From: Niastella vici | GTDB lineage: Bacteria; Bacteroidota; Bacteroidia; Chitinophagales; Chitinophagaceae | Assembly (NCBI RefSeq): GCF_002077945.1 | Contig: NZ_LVYD01000041.1 | Span: forward strand, 310,001 to 374,000 | Direction of reading: 5' to 3' | Length of the DNA: 64,000 bases | Shown here: positions 27,796 to 36,079 of the stretch, one piece after another | Layout: each line of letters begins with the position of its first letter | How positions within the stretch are numbered: the stretch's first letter is position 1 | The notes under the pieces: model-generated | Databases searched by the model: none | Told to the model about the DNA's origin: nothing | What the model saw: only the letters and a program-made list of their open reading frames with translations | Position numbers and translations under genes: made by a program

Positions 27796-28683
27796 ATGCC
27801 GGGCAACAGGGGGATGCTTTTTAACGCGATCGTTTTTATTGCGCTTTGTATCATTTGGGGGAGCTCTTTTATTCTTATGAAAGAAGGGATTGCTCATTTA
27901 AGTGCCTACCAGGTTGCCACCATTCGCATACTCAGCGCGGGCATAGTATTGTTGCCGGTAGCCATACAACAATGGAAGAATATTCCCCGTAACAAGCTGG
28001 GGTATGTTTTTTTATCGGGTTTGTTAGGCAGCTTCTTCCCGGCTTATTTGTTTTGCCTGGCCGAAATAAAGATCGATAGTTCCCTCGCCGGCTTTCTGAA
28101 TTCGCTCACGCCCATCTTCACCATATTTACCGGATTGCTATTTTTTGGACAGGTGTTCCAGTTGCATAAATTAATAGGGGTACTTATTGCCATTGGCGGT
28201 ATGTTGGTATTACTGTTTGCCAAAGGCAGTGTGAATATGCAATATCTCTCTTATGCCTCGTTTGCGCTGGTTGCAACCGTTCTATATGGGTTTAATATAA
28301 ACCTGGTGGGCCGTCATTTGAAAGAAACGTCTTCGCTGGCTGTGGTGGCGGTAAGCTTTGCGTTACTGCTGCCCATTTGCTGTATTATCCTTTGGGCAAC
28401 CGGTTATTTTTCATTGCCGCTTACCCAGAAAAATATGCTTTTTTCAAGCGGCGCCTCCTTCATATTGGGTATTATGGGAACGGCAGTTGCCACCATTCTT
28501 TTTTATATACTTATAAAACGCGCCGGGGGGTTACTGGCTTCTATGGTTACTTACGGTATTCCGTTCATTGCATTAACGTGGGGAAGGCTGGCGGGGGAAT
28601 CGATTGTTGGATGGCAGGTAGTGGGTTTGATTATTATTCTTGCGGGGGTATATGTTACTACGAGATGGAAGGTAAAACCCTGA
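27796..28683 (+). CDS. EamA family (DMT) transporter
   Basis: A membrane protein of 295 residues with about ten hydrophobic helices in two EamA repeats. The first repeat begins ALCIIWGSSFILMKEG, a common DMT start. Substrate is unknown; family members export metabolites or amino acids. An ATG at 27814 is an alternative start. It is divergent from the PPK2 gene. A GATTTTGA-type repeat begins just after the stop. Confidence 0.85.
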   Translation: MPGNRGMLFNAIVFIALCIIWGSSFILMKEGIAHLSAYQVATIRILSAGIVLLPVAIQQWKNIPRNKLGYVFLSGLLGSFFPAYLFCLAEIKIDSSLAGFLNSLTPIFTIFTGLLFFGQVFQLHKLIGVLIAIGGMLVLLFAKGSVNMQYLSYASFALVATVLYGFNINLVGRHLKETSSLAVVAVSFALLLPICCIILWATGYFSLPLTQKNMLFSSGASFILGIMGTAVATILFYILIKRAGGLLASMVTYGIPFIALTWGRLAGESIVGWQVVGLIIILAGVYVTTRWKVKP

Positions 28684-28694
28684 GAAGCTAATTG

Positions 28695-28784
28695 CAGATT
28701 TTGAGATTTGGGGATTTTGAGATCTCAAATAGTTGTAGCTTCTGAAAAATCTCAAAATCCCTAAATCCCGAAATCGCTAAATTT
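28695..28784. repeat. GATTTTGA-type octad repeat element (solo copy 1)
   Basis: Left arm: GATTTTGA-GATTTGGG-GATTTTGA with exact 8-bp period. Right arm: AAAATCTC-AAAATCCC-TAAATCCC-GAAATCGC, its reverse complement pattern. It starts about 12 bases after the EamA stop. It lacks a gene. Confidence 0.8.
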
Positions 28785-28789
28785 CATTT

Positions 28790-29353
28790 TTAAACGGTCA
28801 TGATCTCTTTTTCTTTCGCTGCCAGGTGTTTATCAACCAGCCCAATATAGCGGTCGGTCATTTCCTGTACGTTCTTCTCACCGTCTTTACAAACATCTTC
28901 GCTCAAACCGTTCTTTTGTAATTTCTTTATTTGCTCCATGGCATCGCGGCGGATATTCCGGATGGCCACTTTTGAATGCTCCCCTTCGCTGTGCGATCTT
29001 TTCACCAGGTCCCTGCGCCTTTCTTCGGTCAATGGCGGCATAAATAACCTGATAATATTTCCATCATTCTGTGGGTTAATGCCAATGTTGGCGGCAATGA
29101 TGGCCCTTTCAATGGGTTGAAGCATATTTTTTTCCCAGGGCTGAATAGTCAGGGTGCGCGCATCGGCTACCGAAATATTACCAACCTGGTTAATGGGTGT
29201 TGGTGTTCCATAATAATCAACTACGATACCATCGACCAGGTTTGGATTGGCTTTTCCGGCACGTACTTTCACTAATTCTGTTTCCAGGTGGCTAATGGCC
29301 TTATCCATGTTCTCCTGGGCTAATTCCTGAATAATATTTAATTCATCTGACAT
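28790..29353 (-). CDS. frr: Ribosome recycling factor
   Basis: Works with EF-G to split ribosomes after termination. The 187-residue protein matches the family: MDKAISHLETELVKVRAGKA at the N-terminus, PTPINQVGNISVADARTLTIQPWEKNML quoted in part, and VAIRNIRRDAMEQIKKLQK. It is usually next to pyrH, which is not here. A TAGGTTTG box lies 23 bases upstream of the start. Confidence 0.96.
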   Translation of the reverse strand: MSDELNIIQELAQENMDKAISHLETELVKVRAGKANPNLVDGIVVDYYGTPTPINQVGNISVADARTLTIQPWEKNMLQPIERAIIAANIGINPQNDGNIIRLFMPPLTEERRRDLVKRSHSEGEHSKVAIRNIRRDAMEQIKKLQKNGLSEDVCKDGEKNVQEMTDRYIGLVDKHLAAKEKEIMTV

Positions 29354-29375
29354 AGGAAGAAATATTAAATGCCTG

Positions 29376-29383
29376 CAAACCTA
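29376..29383 (-). promoter_or_regulatory. Predicted -7 box of frr
   Basis: On the minus strand TAGGTTTG matches TAnnTTTG exactly. The implied start is about 16 bases ahead of the ATG. Confidence 0.45.
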
Positions 29384-29415
29384 CTTAAATTTTTTGGATG
29401 GCGGAGAGAGCAAAG

Positions 29416-29530
29416 GGTTACCGGTTTCCAGATTCCGGGTACCGGGTCCTTATTGCAGGTTTAAAATTATTATTCAGCATACCTGTAAATCGGAAATTTT
29501 CCGGTAACTGGTAACTGGCAACTGGAAACT
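29416..29530. repeat. GTTACC-type palindromic repeat element (copy 3)
   Basis: Left arm GGTTACC-GGTTTCC-AGATTCC-GGGTACC. Right arm CGGTAAC-TGGTAAC-TGGCAAC-TGGAAAC, both with 7-bp period. It touches the stop codon of the WecA-like gene on the other strand. Confidence 0.8.
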
Positions 29531-30668
29531 AGTTCTTATGCTCCAGAATAGTATCGGTAGTAAGCGGAACGATCTTGGTGCTTGTACTTGTAAGCTCCCC
29601 TTCCGGCACATCAATGGTTTTGGCCACGAACAGGCGTGTGCGCGGACGGGTATAGTACAATGCCGCAATACCCGAAAAGAACACGATCAGTATAGCCAGG
29701 ATGATCCAGGTGCAACCCAGGTTACGGCCTGCATATGCTGCCAGAATGAATAACACATTAATTGAAACCAGCAGCAGGGTAATATTGCGATGTGAAAAGC
29801 CCCTGTCGAGCAACAGGTGGTGTATATGATTTCTGTCGGGACTAAAAGGCGAACGGCGTTGGAAAGCACGTATCGCAAACACCCGTAATGTATCCATTAA
29901 AGGAATTACCAGTATAGCAATACTGATGGCCGGTGAAGCAATAACCGGGTAAGTAATATCGGCCTGGTTGGCAACACTGATGAATTTTATAACCAGTATG
30001 GCGTTCACCAATCCAATGAGTAGCGACCCCGTATCGCCCATAAATATTTTTGCAGGCTGAAAATTAAATATCAGGAAAGCCATGAGGCTGCCCGCGAGTG
30101 AAAAGGCCAGTATCGAATAGGCCAGCATGTTCACCTGTAAAAAATAAAAACCGAATATAGAAGAAGCCAGCAGGCCCAATGAACCAGCGAGGCCATCGAT
30201 GCCATCAATTAAATTAAAGGAGTTAATGATAACAATTACGGTGAGGTAAGTCAACACCAGGCTGAACATTTCAGGCAGTTCATGAATGCCCATAAAGCCA
30301 TACATGCTTTTTATCTGGATGTTGCCTTTATAAATGATGAGGAAGGCCGCCAATACCTGGCCAATGAATTTTTTAATGGGAGAAATAACAAGGATATCAT
30401 CTTTCAGGCCCAGGAAGAAGATCACAAAGGCTGCTGCAAAATAATATTGGAAGTCGGTTGCCGCCAGGTAGGGAATGGCTATTAAACAGGCCAGCATAAA
30501 CCCTGCAAAGATCCCAAGGCCACCCAATGAGGGTATAGGGCTTTGGTGTACTTTTCTGGCATCAGGTATGTCAAATAATTTTTTCTGTTCTGCTACGGTT
30601 ATAATTACCGGTATAGCTAAGAAGGTAATAGCGAAAGAAATGGCTATAGAAAATAATACATCAAACAT
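29529..30668 (-). CDS. MraY/WecA-family undecaprenyl-phosphate sugar-1-phosphate transferase
   Basis: An integral membrane protein of 379 residues with about eleven helices. It would link a HexNAc-1-phosphate to undecaprenyl phosphate, starting a cell-surface polysaccharide. Seen: the Mg-binding GLKDDILVISP, the catalytic FNLIDGIDGLAG and MGDTGSLLIG motifs, and the cytosolic HIHHLLLDRG. The ATG at 30668 (MFDVLFSIAIS) was chosen because the upstream frame extension is hydrophilic and unlikely. It is divergent from the transketolase gene. Confidence 0.9.
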   Translation of the reverse strand: MFDVLFSIAISFAITFLAIPVIITVAEQKKLFDIPDARKVHQSPIPSLGGLGIFAGFMLACLIAIPYLAATDFQYYFAAAFVIFFLGLKDDILVISPIKKFIGQVLAAFLIIYKGNIQIKSMYGFMGIHELPEMFSLVLTYLTVIVIINSFNLIDGIDGLAGSLGLLASSIFGFYFLQVNMLAYSILAFSLAGSLMAFLIFNFQPAKIFMGDTGSLLIGLVNAILVIKFISVANQADITYPVIASPAISIAILVIPLMDTLRVFAIRAFQRRSPFSPDRNHIHHLLLDRGFSHRNITLLLVSINVLFILAAYAGRNLGCTWIILAILIVFFSGIAALYYTRPRTRLFVAKTIDVPEGELTSTSTKIVPLTTDTILEHKN

Positions 30669-30894
30669 CAGCCTGATTTTGTAAGTATTGTAATAATAAT
30701 GCGTGAATACGAACGTGCTACCAATCGGGCCGGTTGGCTCATGAACACAAAAGCACCGCAAATTACAGCGTATTTTCTAATTTCCAACTATTAATAACAC
30801 TTACTTCAAATACGGGTAATTTTCTATACAACGGCATATGATATAAAAATATTGGGAAAGTTTAATTTGATTTATGTATACAAAACAATTCCTG

Positions 30895-30902
30895 TAGTTT
30901 TG
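30895..30902 (+). promoter_or_regulatory. Predicted -7 box of transketolase N-half
   Basis: TAGTTTTG matches TAnnTTTG exactly, 22 bases before the ATG at 30924. Its position rules out the upstream in-frame ATG at 30852 as the start. Confidence 0.5.
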
Positions 30903-30923
30903 CAGCCAAATTTTAATCTTGCT

Positions 30924-31760
30924 ATGCCACCTTTAAAGGACATTGCTACTCAAATTCGCAGGGATATTGTACGTATGGTTCATGGTTGTGCCAGTGGTCA
31001 CCCCGGGGGGTCACTTGGCTGTACCGAGTATTTTACCGCATTGTACTTCAAAGTAATGAAGCACAATCCGCAATTCACTATGGAAGCGCGCAATGAAGAT
31101 GTTTTCATATTATCAAACGGCCATATTTCACCTGTATTTTACTCGACTTTAGCCCGTGCGGGTTATTTCGACGTAAAAGAACTATCCACATTTCGTAGGA
31201 TTGACTCCCGCTTGCAGGGTCACCCCGCTACCCATGAGCACCTGCCTGGTATTCGCATTGCCAGCGGCTCCCTGGGACAGGGCATGAGCGTTGGCATTGG
31301 GGTTGCTTTATCGAAAAAGCTGAATGGGGAGAATAACACAGTATACACTTTACATGGCGATGGCGAGCTCGATGAAGGTCAGAACTGGGAAGCTATCATG
31401 TTTGCCGCCCACAATAAAGTAGATAACCTTATTTCTACTATTGACTGGAATGGCCAGCAAATTGACGGTCCAACCGATAAAGTAATGTCACTGGGCGACC
31501 TGCCAGCTAAATTCGCGGCTTTTGGCTGGGATGTAATGATCCTTGATAAAGGCAATGAGATTGATGCAGTAGTAGCTGGTCTTGAAGCGGCTAAAGCCCG
31601 TACCGGCAAAGGCAAACCGGTTGCTGTATTAATGAGAACGGTTATGGGCGCCGGCGTTGACTTTATGGAAGGCCACCATGAATGGCATGGTATAGCGCCT
31701 AACGATGAGCAACTGGCCAAAGCACTGGCCCAGTTACCAGAGACGCTTGGAGATTATTAA
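30924..31760 (+). CDS. Transketolase, N-terminal subunit
   Basis: The thiamine-diphosphate-binding half of a split transketolase, 278 residues. It has GCASGHPGGSLGCTEYFTALYF at the start, the TPP motif HGDGELDEGQNWEAIMFAA and the NGQQIDGPTDKVM loop. It needs the C-terminal (pyrimidine-binding) half to act in the pentose phosphate pathway. The partner gene is usually just downstream, but here a terminator follows at once and no partner is in the window. Start 30924 is supported by the promoter box. Confidence 0.92.
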   Translation: MPPLKDIATQIRRDIVRMVHGCASGHPGGSLGCTEYFTALYFKVMKHNPQFTMEARNEDVFILSNGHISPVFYSTLARAGYFDVKELSTFRRIDSRLQGHPATHEHLPGIRIASGSLGQGMSVGIGVALSKKLNGENNTVYTLHGDGELDEGQNWEAIMFAAHNKVDNLISTIDWNGQQIDGPTDKVMSLGDLPAKFAAFGWDVMILDKGNEIDAVVAGLEAAKARTGKGKPVAVLMRTVMGAGVDFMEGHHEWHGIAPNDEQLAKALAQLPETLGDY

Positions 31761-31788
31761 TTTGATGTAAAAGGTCTAAAAATATTGA

Positions 31789-31819
31789 GAACGGAGCTTA
31801 ACAGCTTCGTTCTTTTTTT
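31789..31819 (+). terminator. Transketolase terminator
   Basis: A 10-bp stem GAACGGAGCT / AGCTTCGTTC (one G-T pair) with loop TAAC, followed by seven T. It ends the transketolase transcript 29 bases after the stop. Confidence 0.85.
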
Positions 31820-31936
31820 GTGCCCCACCCTTTCCATAAAACTCAATTTCATTATATTTATAGATAACTAAAATAATTCACATGTTCTGCATACGCAAAT
31901 AAGATGCAGGCATTAATTACCCGGTTAAGTTGTTAA

Positions 31937-31967
31937 GGCTATCAGTATTGCTGATGGTCTTTTTTTA
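31937..31967 (+). terminator. Second terminator-like hairpin
   Basis: A 9-bp stem GGCTATCAG / CTGATGGTC (two G-T pairs) with loop TATTG and seven T. A smaller hairpin (CTGCAT ... ATGCAG) lies about 60 bases upstream. Together they could mark the end of a short RNA starting near 31870. Confidence 0.5.
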
Positions 31968-31997
31968 TTGTTATATCCAAATAAACCTGCTTGTAAA

Positions 31998-32369
31998 ATG
32001 GATCATGGTGTAAGAAGTATCGAAGAAGCATACCTGCGGGCATATGTATCGTTGTCGGGTGGTTGCATTGATTTACATCCATTACATGGGAAAGGTGAAT
32101 TAGTTGAAAATATGGAAGCATGCAAGATCCTGGCCGATCATGGATACCAAATTGAAATGCTCCCTTCGTTACCAGCAAATGAAACTGCATTAAGAAGGAA
32201 ATTATTGCCCGATGTTTTTTTAAATAAAAATCCTGATGTACGTATAAACGGTCTTTTATTGGGAGATATAAAAACACCCGAGAAAAATTCACTGGTCAGG
32301 AAATCTGTAATTAGCAGACAAATAAGTCAGGTATATTCAAATCCCTGGTTATGGCATGCTATAAATTGA
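31998..32369 (+). pseudogene. Possible CdiA-CT/BECR-like nuclease-domain remnant
   Basis: A 123-residue ORF from MDHGVRSIEEAYL. The segment LHGKGELVENMEACKILADHG, quoted in part, then IEMLPSLP and PDVRINGLLLGDIKTP resemble C-terminal nuclease domains of contact-dependent or phage-associated toxins, where a strand-Asp-x-Lys core forms the active site. It stops early after NPWLWHAIN; another frame continues with a hydrophobic LIIIKS stretch, so a frameshift is possible. No immunity gene is seen. Match is from memory and tentative. Confidence 0.4.
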
Positions 32370-32381
32370 TTATAATCAAAT

Positions 32382-33605
32382 CTAACTCCTCAACTCAATC
32401 GGCTGCAACGCTGCCCGGCGCGATGGGAACCAGGAGGCCAGAAAAGCTACAATGGATACCGTTAGCAACACCAGCAGAAAATCTTTTGCTACTAATTGAA
32501 CCGGATAATAATCTATTAAAAAGGTTCCACCCTGAATGGCGATCAATTTATATTTAACCTGGGCCCAACAGAATAATATAGCCAGCAACGCTCCGGTAAC
32601 CGACCCTATACCTGCCAGCAACAATCCTTCGCTCAAAAATATTTTTTGTACCATTTTGTTATTGGCGCCCATCGACTTCAGCACCTGAATATCTTTTTGC
32701 TTTTCAAGCACCAGCATGGTAAGGCTGCCGATCATGGTAAAAGCCGCCACAATAAGCATTAAGGTAAGAATGCCATAAATAGCCCATTTTTCGAGGTTCA
32801 TTACACTGTATAAGCTTTGGTTTTGCTCATACTTTGTTTCAACCTGGTAATTAGCTCCCAACTGTTGCTGAATTTCCCTTTGCACATCCTCTGCATCAAA
32901 ACCGGTATGCAGGGCCAACTCACAACTGCTATATTCATTTGACCCCAACCCCATCATCATTTTCATGAAACCGAGGTTGGTGATGGCGTATTTGTTATCG
33001 ATGTCCTGTTGAATTAAGAATGTACCGGAAGTATTGATATTGGCGGCCGCCAGCGATTGGGAATAATCGGCCATTTCGATGTTCTGGCCCCGCTTAAAGG
33101 CATAAACGGTAAGCGGGTAAATGTATTTGTCGCTTTCAATGCCAACGGCGTTTTCAACACCATTACCCAAAACAAGGGCAGGCTCTTCGGTATTACCGGT
33201 TTGAAAATTACCGCGGATCAGTTTCTGGGCCACCCCAACAACCGATTCATAGGAAGTATCAACCCCTTTCAAAGTAACGGGCACCTGTATATCGCCATTG
33301 ATGAGCAGGGTCTTTTCTTCGGCTATGAGGCTATAAGCCTTTACGCCCTTTATGGCCGTCAGCTTTTGCAACTGCTGCGGCGTAAGCACGATGGTTTTGC
33401 CCGATTTGGCGGCAATTCTCAGATCGGGGTAAAACGAAGAGTACAATGATTTTACCAGCCCCTCAAACCCATTGAACACACTCAATACCACAATAAAAGC
33501 AAACGTAATACCCATGATGGCAATAATGCTCACCCATGCTATCACATTAATGGCATTGGTACTTTTTTTGGCTTTAAAATATCGCCAGGCGAAAAGGAAG
33601 TTCAA
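32382..33605 (-). CDS. LolC/E-type FtsX-domain ABC permease
   Basis: A 407-residue permease with one N-terminal helix (about 18-45), a large periplasmic domain (about 46-270) and three C-terminal helices in an FtsX domain (LTLMLIVAAFTMIGSLTMLV, and GSVTGALLAILFCW). The start NFLFAWRYFKAKKSTNAINVI, in part, is typical of LolC/E-like lipoprotein-release permeases. No ATPase gene is adjacent. It is 38 bases downstream of rbfA, same strand. Confidence 0.85.
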   Translation of the reverse strand: MNFLFAWRYFKAKKSTNAINVIAWVSIIAIMGITFAFIVVLSVFNGFEGLVKSLYSSFYPDLRIAAKSGKTIVLTPQQLQKLTAIKGVKAYSLIAEEKTLLINGDIQVPVTLKGVDTSYESVVGVAQKLIRGNFQTGNTEEPALVLGNGVENAVGIESDKYIYPLTVYAFKRGQNIEMADYSQSLAAANINTSGTFLIQQDIDNKYAITNLGFMKMMMGLGSNEYSSCELALHTGFDAEDVQREIQQQLGANYQVETKYEQNQSLYSVMNLEKWAIYGILTLMLIVAAFTMIGSLTMLVLEKQKDIQVLKSMGANNKMVQKIFLSEGLLLAGIGSVTGALLAILFCWAQVKYKLIAIQGGTFLIDYYPVQLVAKDFLLVLLTVSIVAFLASWFPSRRAALQPIELRS

Positions 33606-33643
33606 GCCGTTGATGGTTTGATTATTTGATTGGTACTTTATTG

Positions 33644-34018
33644 TTACTTGCTGGTATCCTTATCTTCCGATGGATTGATCTTTTTGAACAATTCCTCCAT
33701 CTTAAACACGTGGTCAAGCGTGTCATCATGGTAGAACCGCAGTTCGGGCATCCACCGTAACTGTTTGGCCACCCGGCCCGTTAGTTCGCGTTTTATTTCC
33801 CAGGCCCTTTCTTCAATCTTCTGCAAGGTCGCATTGGCATCCTTTACCTGGAAAAAGCTCAGGTAAATGCGCGCTTCCAGCAGGTCGGGCGTGATCTTTA
33901 CAGAAGAAATAGACACCATGCCTCCATCGATCATTGTTAACCCCAAACGCTGAAAAATTAAATTTAATTCCTCGTTCAATAAACTTCCCACCTGTTTTTG
34001 ACGTTTCCCTTCTTGCAT
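33644..34018 (-). CDS. rbfA: Ribosome-binding factor A
   Basis: Helps 16S rRNA 5'-end maturation and cold adaptation. The 124-residue protein has the RbfA start QEGKRQKQVGSLLNEELNLIF, quoted in part, then VSISSVKITPDLLEARIYLS and MPELRFYHDDTLDHVFKMEEL. It is upstream of the LolC/E-type permease in a probable two-gene operon. Confidence 0.94.
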   Translation of the reverse strand: MQEGKRQKQVGSLLNEELNLIFQRLGLTMIDGGMVSISSVKITPDLLEARIYLSFFQVKDANATLQKIEERAWEIKRELTGRVAKQLRWMPELRFYHDDTLDHVFKMEELFKKINPSEDKDTSK

Positions 34019-34085
34019 TTCCTTAACGGTTTAATACCCGTAAAATTAGTTACTTTGCACCGTTTACTCATTATTTAACTGATTC

Positions 34086-35906
34086 ATGAAGAGATTTTCA
34101 AGGATTTTCTTTTACCTGCGCGATCAGAAGGGAAAAATTGCAGCTTACCTGGTATTCAATTTGTTATCCATTGTTTTCTCCCTGGTTTCGCTGGCCATGC
34201 TGGGCCCCTTTTTTAAATTGTTGTTTACACAGGATGAAACCCCGCTTACAGTAAGACCGCCTTTTGTATTTACCTCCGAAGGGGTAATGACCGAATTAAA
34301 GTACTGGCTTTCGTATATAATTATCCATTACGGTTATCCGAGAGCCCTGATAGCCATATGTGTTACGATCATATTATCAATTCTATTTAAAAATCTATTC
34401 TTATACCTGTCGTTCAGAACACTTATTCCCCTGCGTAACAGTATCATGAGACGTTTCAGGGAAGACCTGTACGATAAAATACTGTTGCTGCCGGTAAGCT
34501 ATTTTACCGAACAACGCAAAGGAGATATTATCTCCCGCATGAGCAACGACATGAACGAAATTGAGTGGAGCATCATTGGCGCCCTGGAAGGATTGATCAA
34601 AGACCCGCTGAACATCATAATAGTACTGGCTTCCCTGATTTTTTTAAGTCCACTGTTGTCACTGATAATGCTGGTATTGTTACCCGTAGCCGGATTTATT
34701 CTTGGCCGGGTAAGCCGCACCTTGAAAAAGGAATCGGGCCAGGCACAGGAACAACAGGGTTTATTGCTGAGCATCCTCGATGAAACCCTGGGTGGTTTGC
34801 GGGTGGTAAAGGCCTTTAATGCCGAAAAGTTGATGAGGACCCGGTTTATTGGTACCAATAACCTGCTGAATCATATCCGCATTAAAATGGCATTCAAGCG
34901 TGACCTGGCCTCGCCCATGTCGGAGTTTTTAGGCGTAATGGTCTTTTGCTGTATCCTGTGGATCGGTGGTCAAATGGTATTTAGCGGAAAGGGCCTGGCG
35001 CCTGAAGCCTTTATCACATATCTTGCTTTGTTTTACCAGATCATTCAACCGGCCAAATCTCTTTCCCAGGCATTTTATAACATGCGCCGCGGCGCCGCCG
35101 CTATTGAAAGGGTTGAAGAAGTGATAGATGCCCCGTTAACCGTTTCGGAAGTGGCTAACCCAAGAACACTGAATACCTTCGAAAACAAGATCGAATTAAA
35201 GAATGTATCGTTTAAATACAATGATGTAACCATTCTCGATAATATCAACCTCACCATTGAAAAGGGTAAAACCATCGCCCTGGTAGGCTCCTCCGGCGCC
35301 GGTAAAAGTACCCTGGCCGATCTGGTGCCCCGCTTTCACGATGTAAGCAGCGGCGAATTACTGATCGACGGCATAAACATCAAGGAATATTCCCTGCTTT
35401 CTCTGCGCGATCAAATGGGTATTGTTACCCAGGAACCCATCCTGTTCAATGATAGCATTGCCGCCAATATTGCACTGGGCAACCCCGTTGCCACCATCGA
35501 TGAAATTGAATCGGCGGCCCGCGTGGCCAATGCGCATAATTTCATCATGCAAAAAGAAGAGAATTATCAAACCAATATAGGCGACCGTGGCAGCAAGCTC
35601 AGCGGGGGCGAACGCCAGCGCCTGACCATTGCCCGGGCTGTTTTAAAGAACCCGCCCATCCTTATTCTCGACGAAGCCACTTCTTCTCTTGATACAGAAA
35701 GCGAACGCCTGGTTCAGGACGCCATCAATAAAATGATGGAGAACCGCACCAGTATCGTTATTGCGCACCGGCTCAGCACCATACGCCATGCCGATGAGAT
35801 CATCGTTTTGCAGAAAGGAAAGATCGTTGAACGTGGTACACACGACACACTGATTGAACAGAACGGGTTTTACCGGAAGCTGGTTGAAATGCAGGAGGTG
35901 AAATAG
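34086..35906 (+). CDS. MsbA-like ABC transporter (fused permease and ATPase)
   Basis: A half-transporter of 606 residues: six helices (about 1-320) followed by an ATPase domain. Walker A is ALVGSSGAGKST, signature LSGGERQR, Walker B ILILDEATSSLD and the His switch IAHRLSTI. It probably flips lipid A or another lipid. It is divergent from rbfA. A GTTACC-type element follows directly after the stop. Confidence 0.92.
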   Translation: MKRFSRIFFYLRDQKGKIAAYLVFNLLSIVFSLVSLAMLGPFFKLLFTQDETPLTVRPPFVFTSEGVMTELKYWLSYIIIHYGYPRALIAICVTIILSILFKNLFLYLSFRTLIPLRNSIMRRFREDLYDKILLLPVSYFTEQRKGDIISRMSNDMNEIEWSIIGALEGLIKDPLNIIIVLASLIFLSPLLSLIMLVLLPVAGFILGRVSRTLKKESGQAQEQQGLLLSILDETLGGLRVVKAFNAEKLMRTRFIGTNNLLNHIRIKMAFKRDLASPMSEFLGVMVFCCILWIGGQMVFSGKGLAPEAFITYLALFYQIIQPAKSLSQAFYNMRRGAAAIERVEEVIDAPLTVSEVANPRTLNTFENKIELKNVSFKYNDVTILDNINLTIEKGKTIALVGSSGAGKSTLADLVPRFHDVSSGELLIDGINIKEYSLLSLRDQMGIVTQEPILFNDSIAANIALGNPVATIDEIESAARVANAHNFIMQKEENYQTNIGDRGSKLSGGERQRLTIARAVLKNPPILILDEATSSLDTESERLVQDAINKMMENRTSIVIAHRLSTIRHADEIIVLQKGKIVERGTHDTLIEQNGFYRKLVEMQEVK

Positions 35907-35960
35907 TTACCGGTTACCGGTTTCCGGGCCCTGGCGACCGGTAACTGGTAACCGGTAACG
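35906..35960. repeat. GTTACC-type palindromic repeat element (copy 4)
   Basis: A compact copy: AGTTACC-GGTTACC-GGTTTCC, a short core, then CGGTAAC-TGGTAAC-CGGTAAC. The left arm starts at the stop codon of the ABC transporter gene. Confidence 0.8.
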
Positions 35961-36079
35961 AATTTATTGCTTGCCTGTCGACTTAGTTGCCCCAACCATC
36001 ACCTCATCCGGCCATTCAGCCATCAATCCGCCGCCAAATTATCTAAATAGCTAATTTTCGATCTAAATAAAAACTCTAC

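Noticed and set aside
30852-30923. Upstream ATG of the transketolase N-half
   Set aside because: It precedes the TAGTTTTG box at 30895..30902, so it would not be in the transcript, and the family starts at MPPLKD-like positions.
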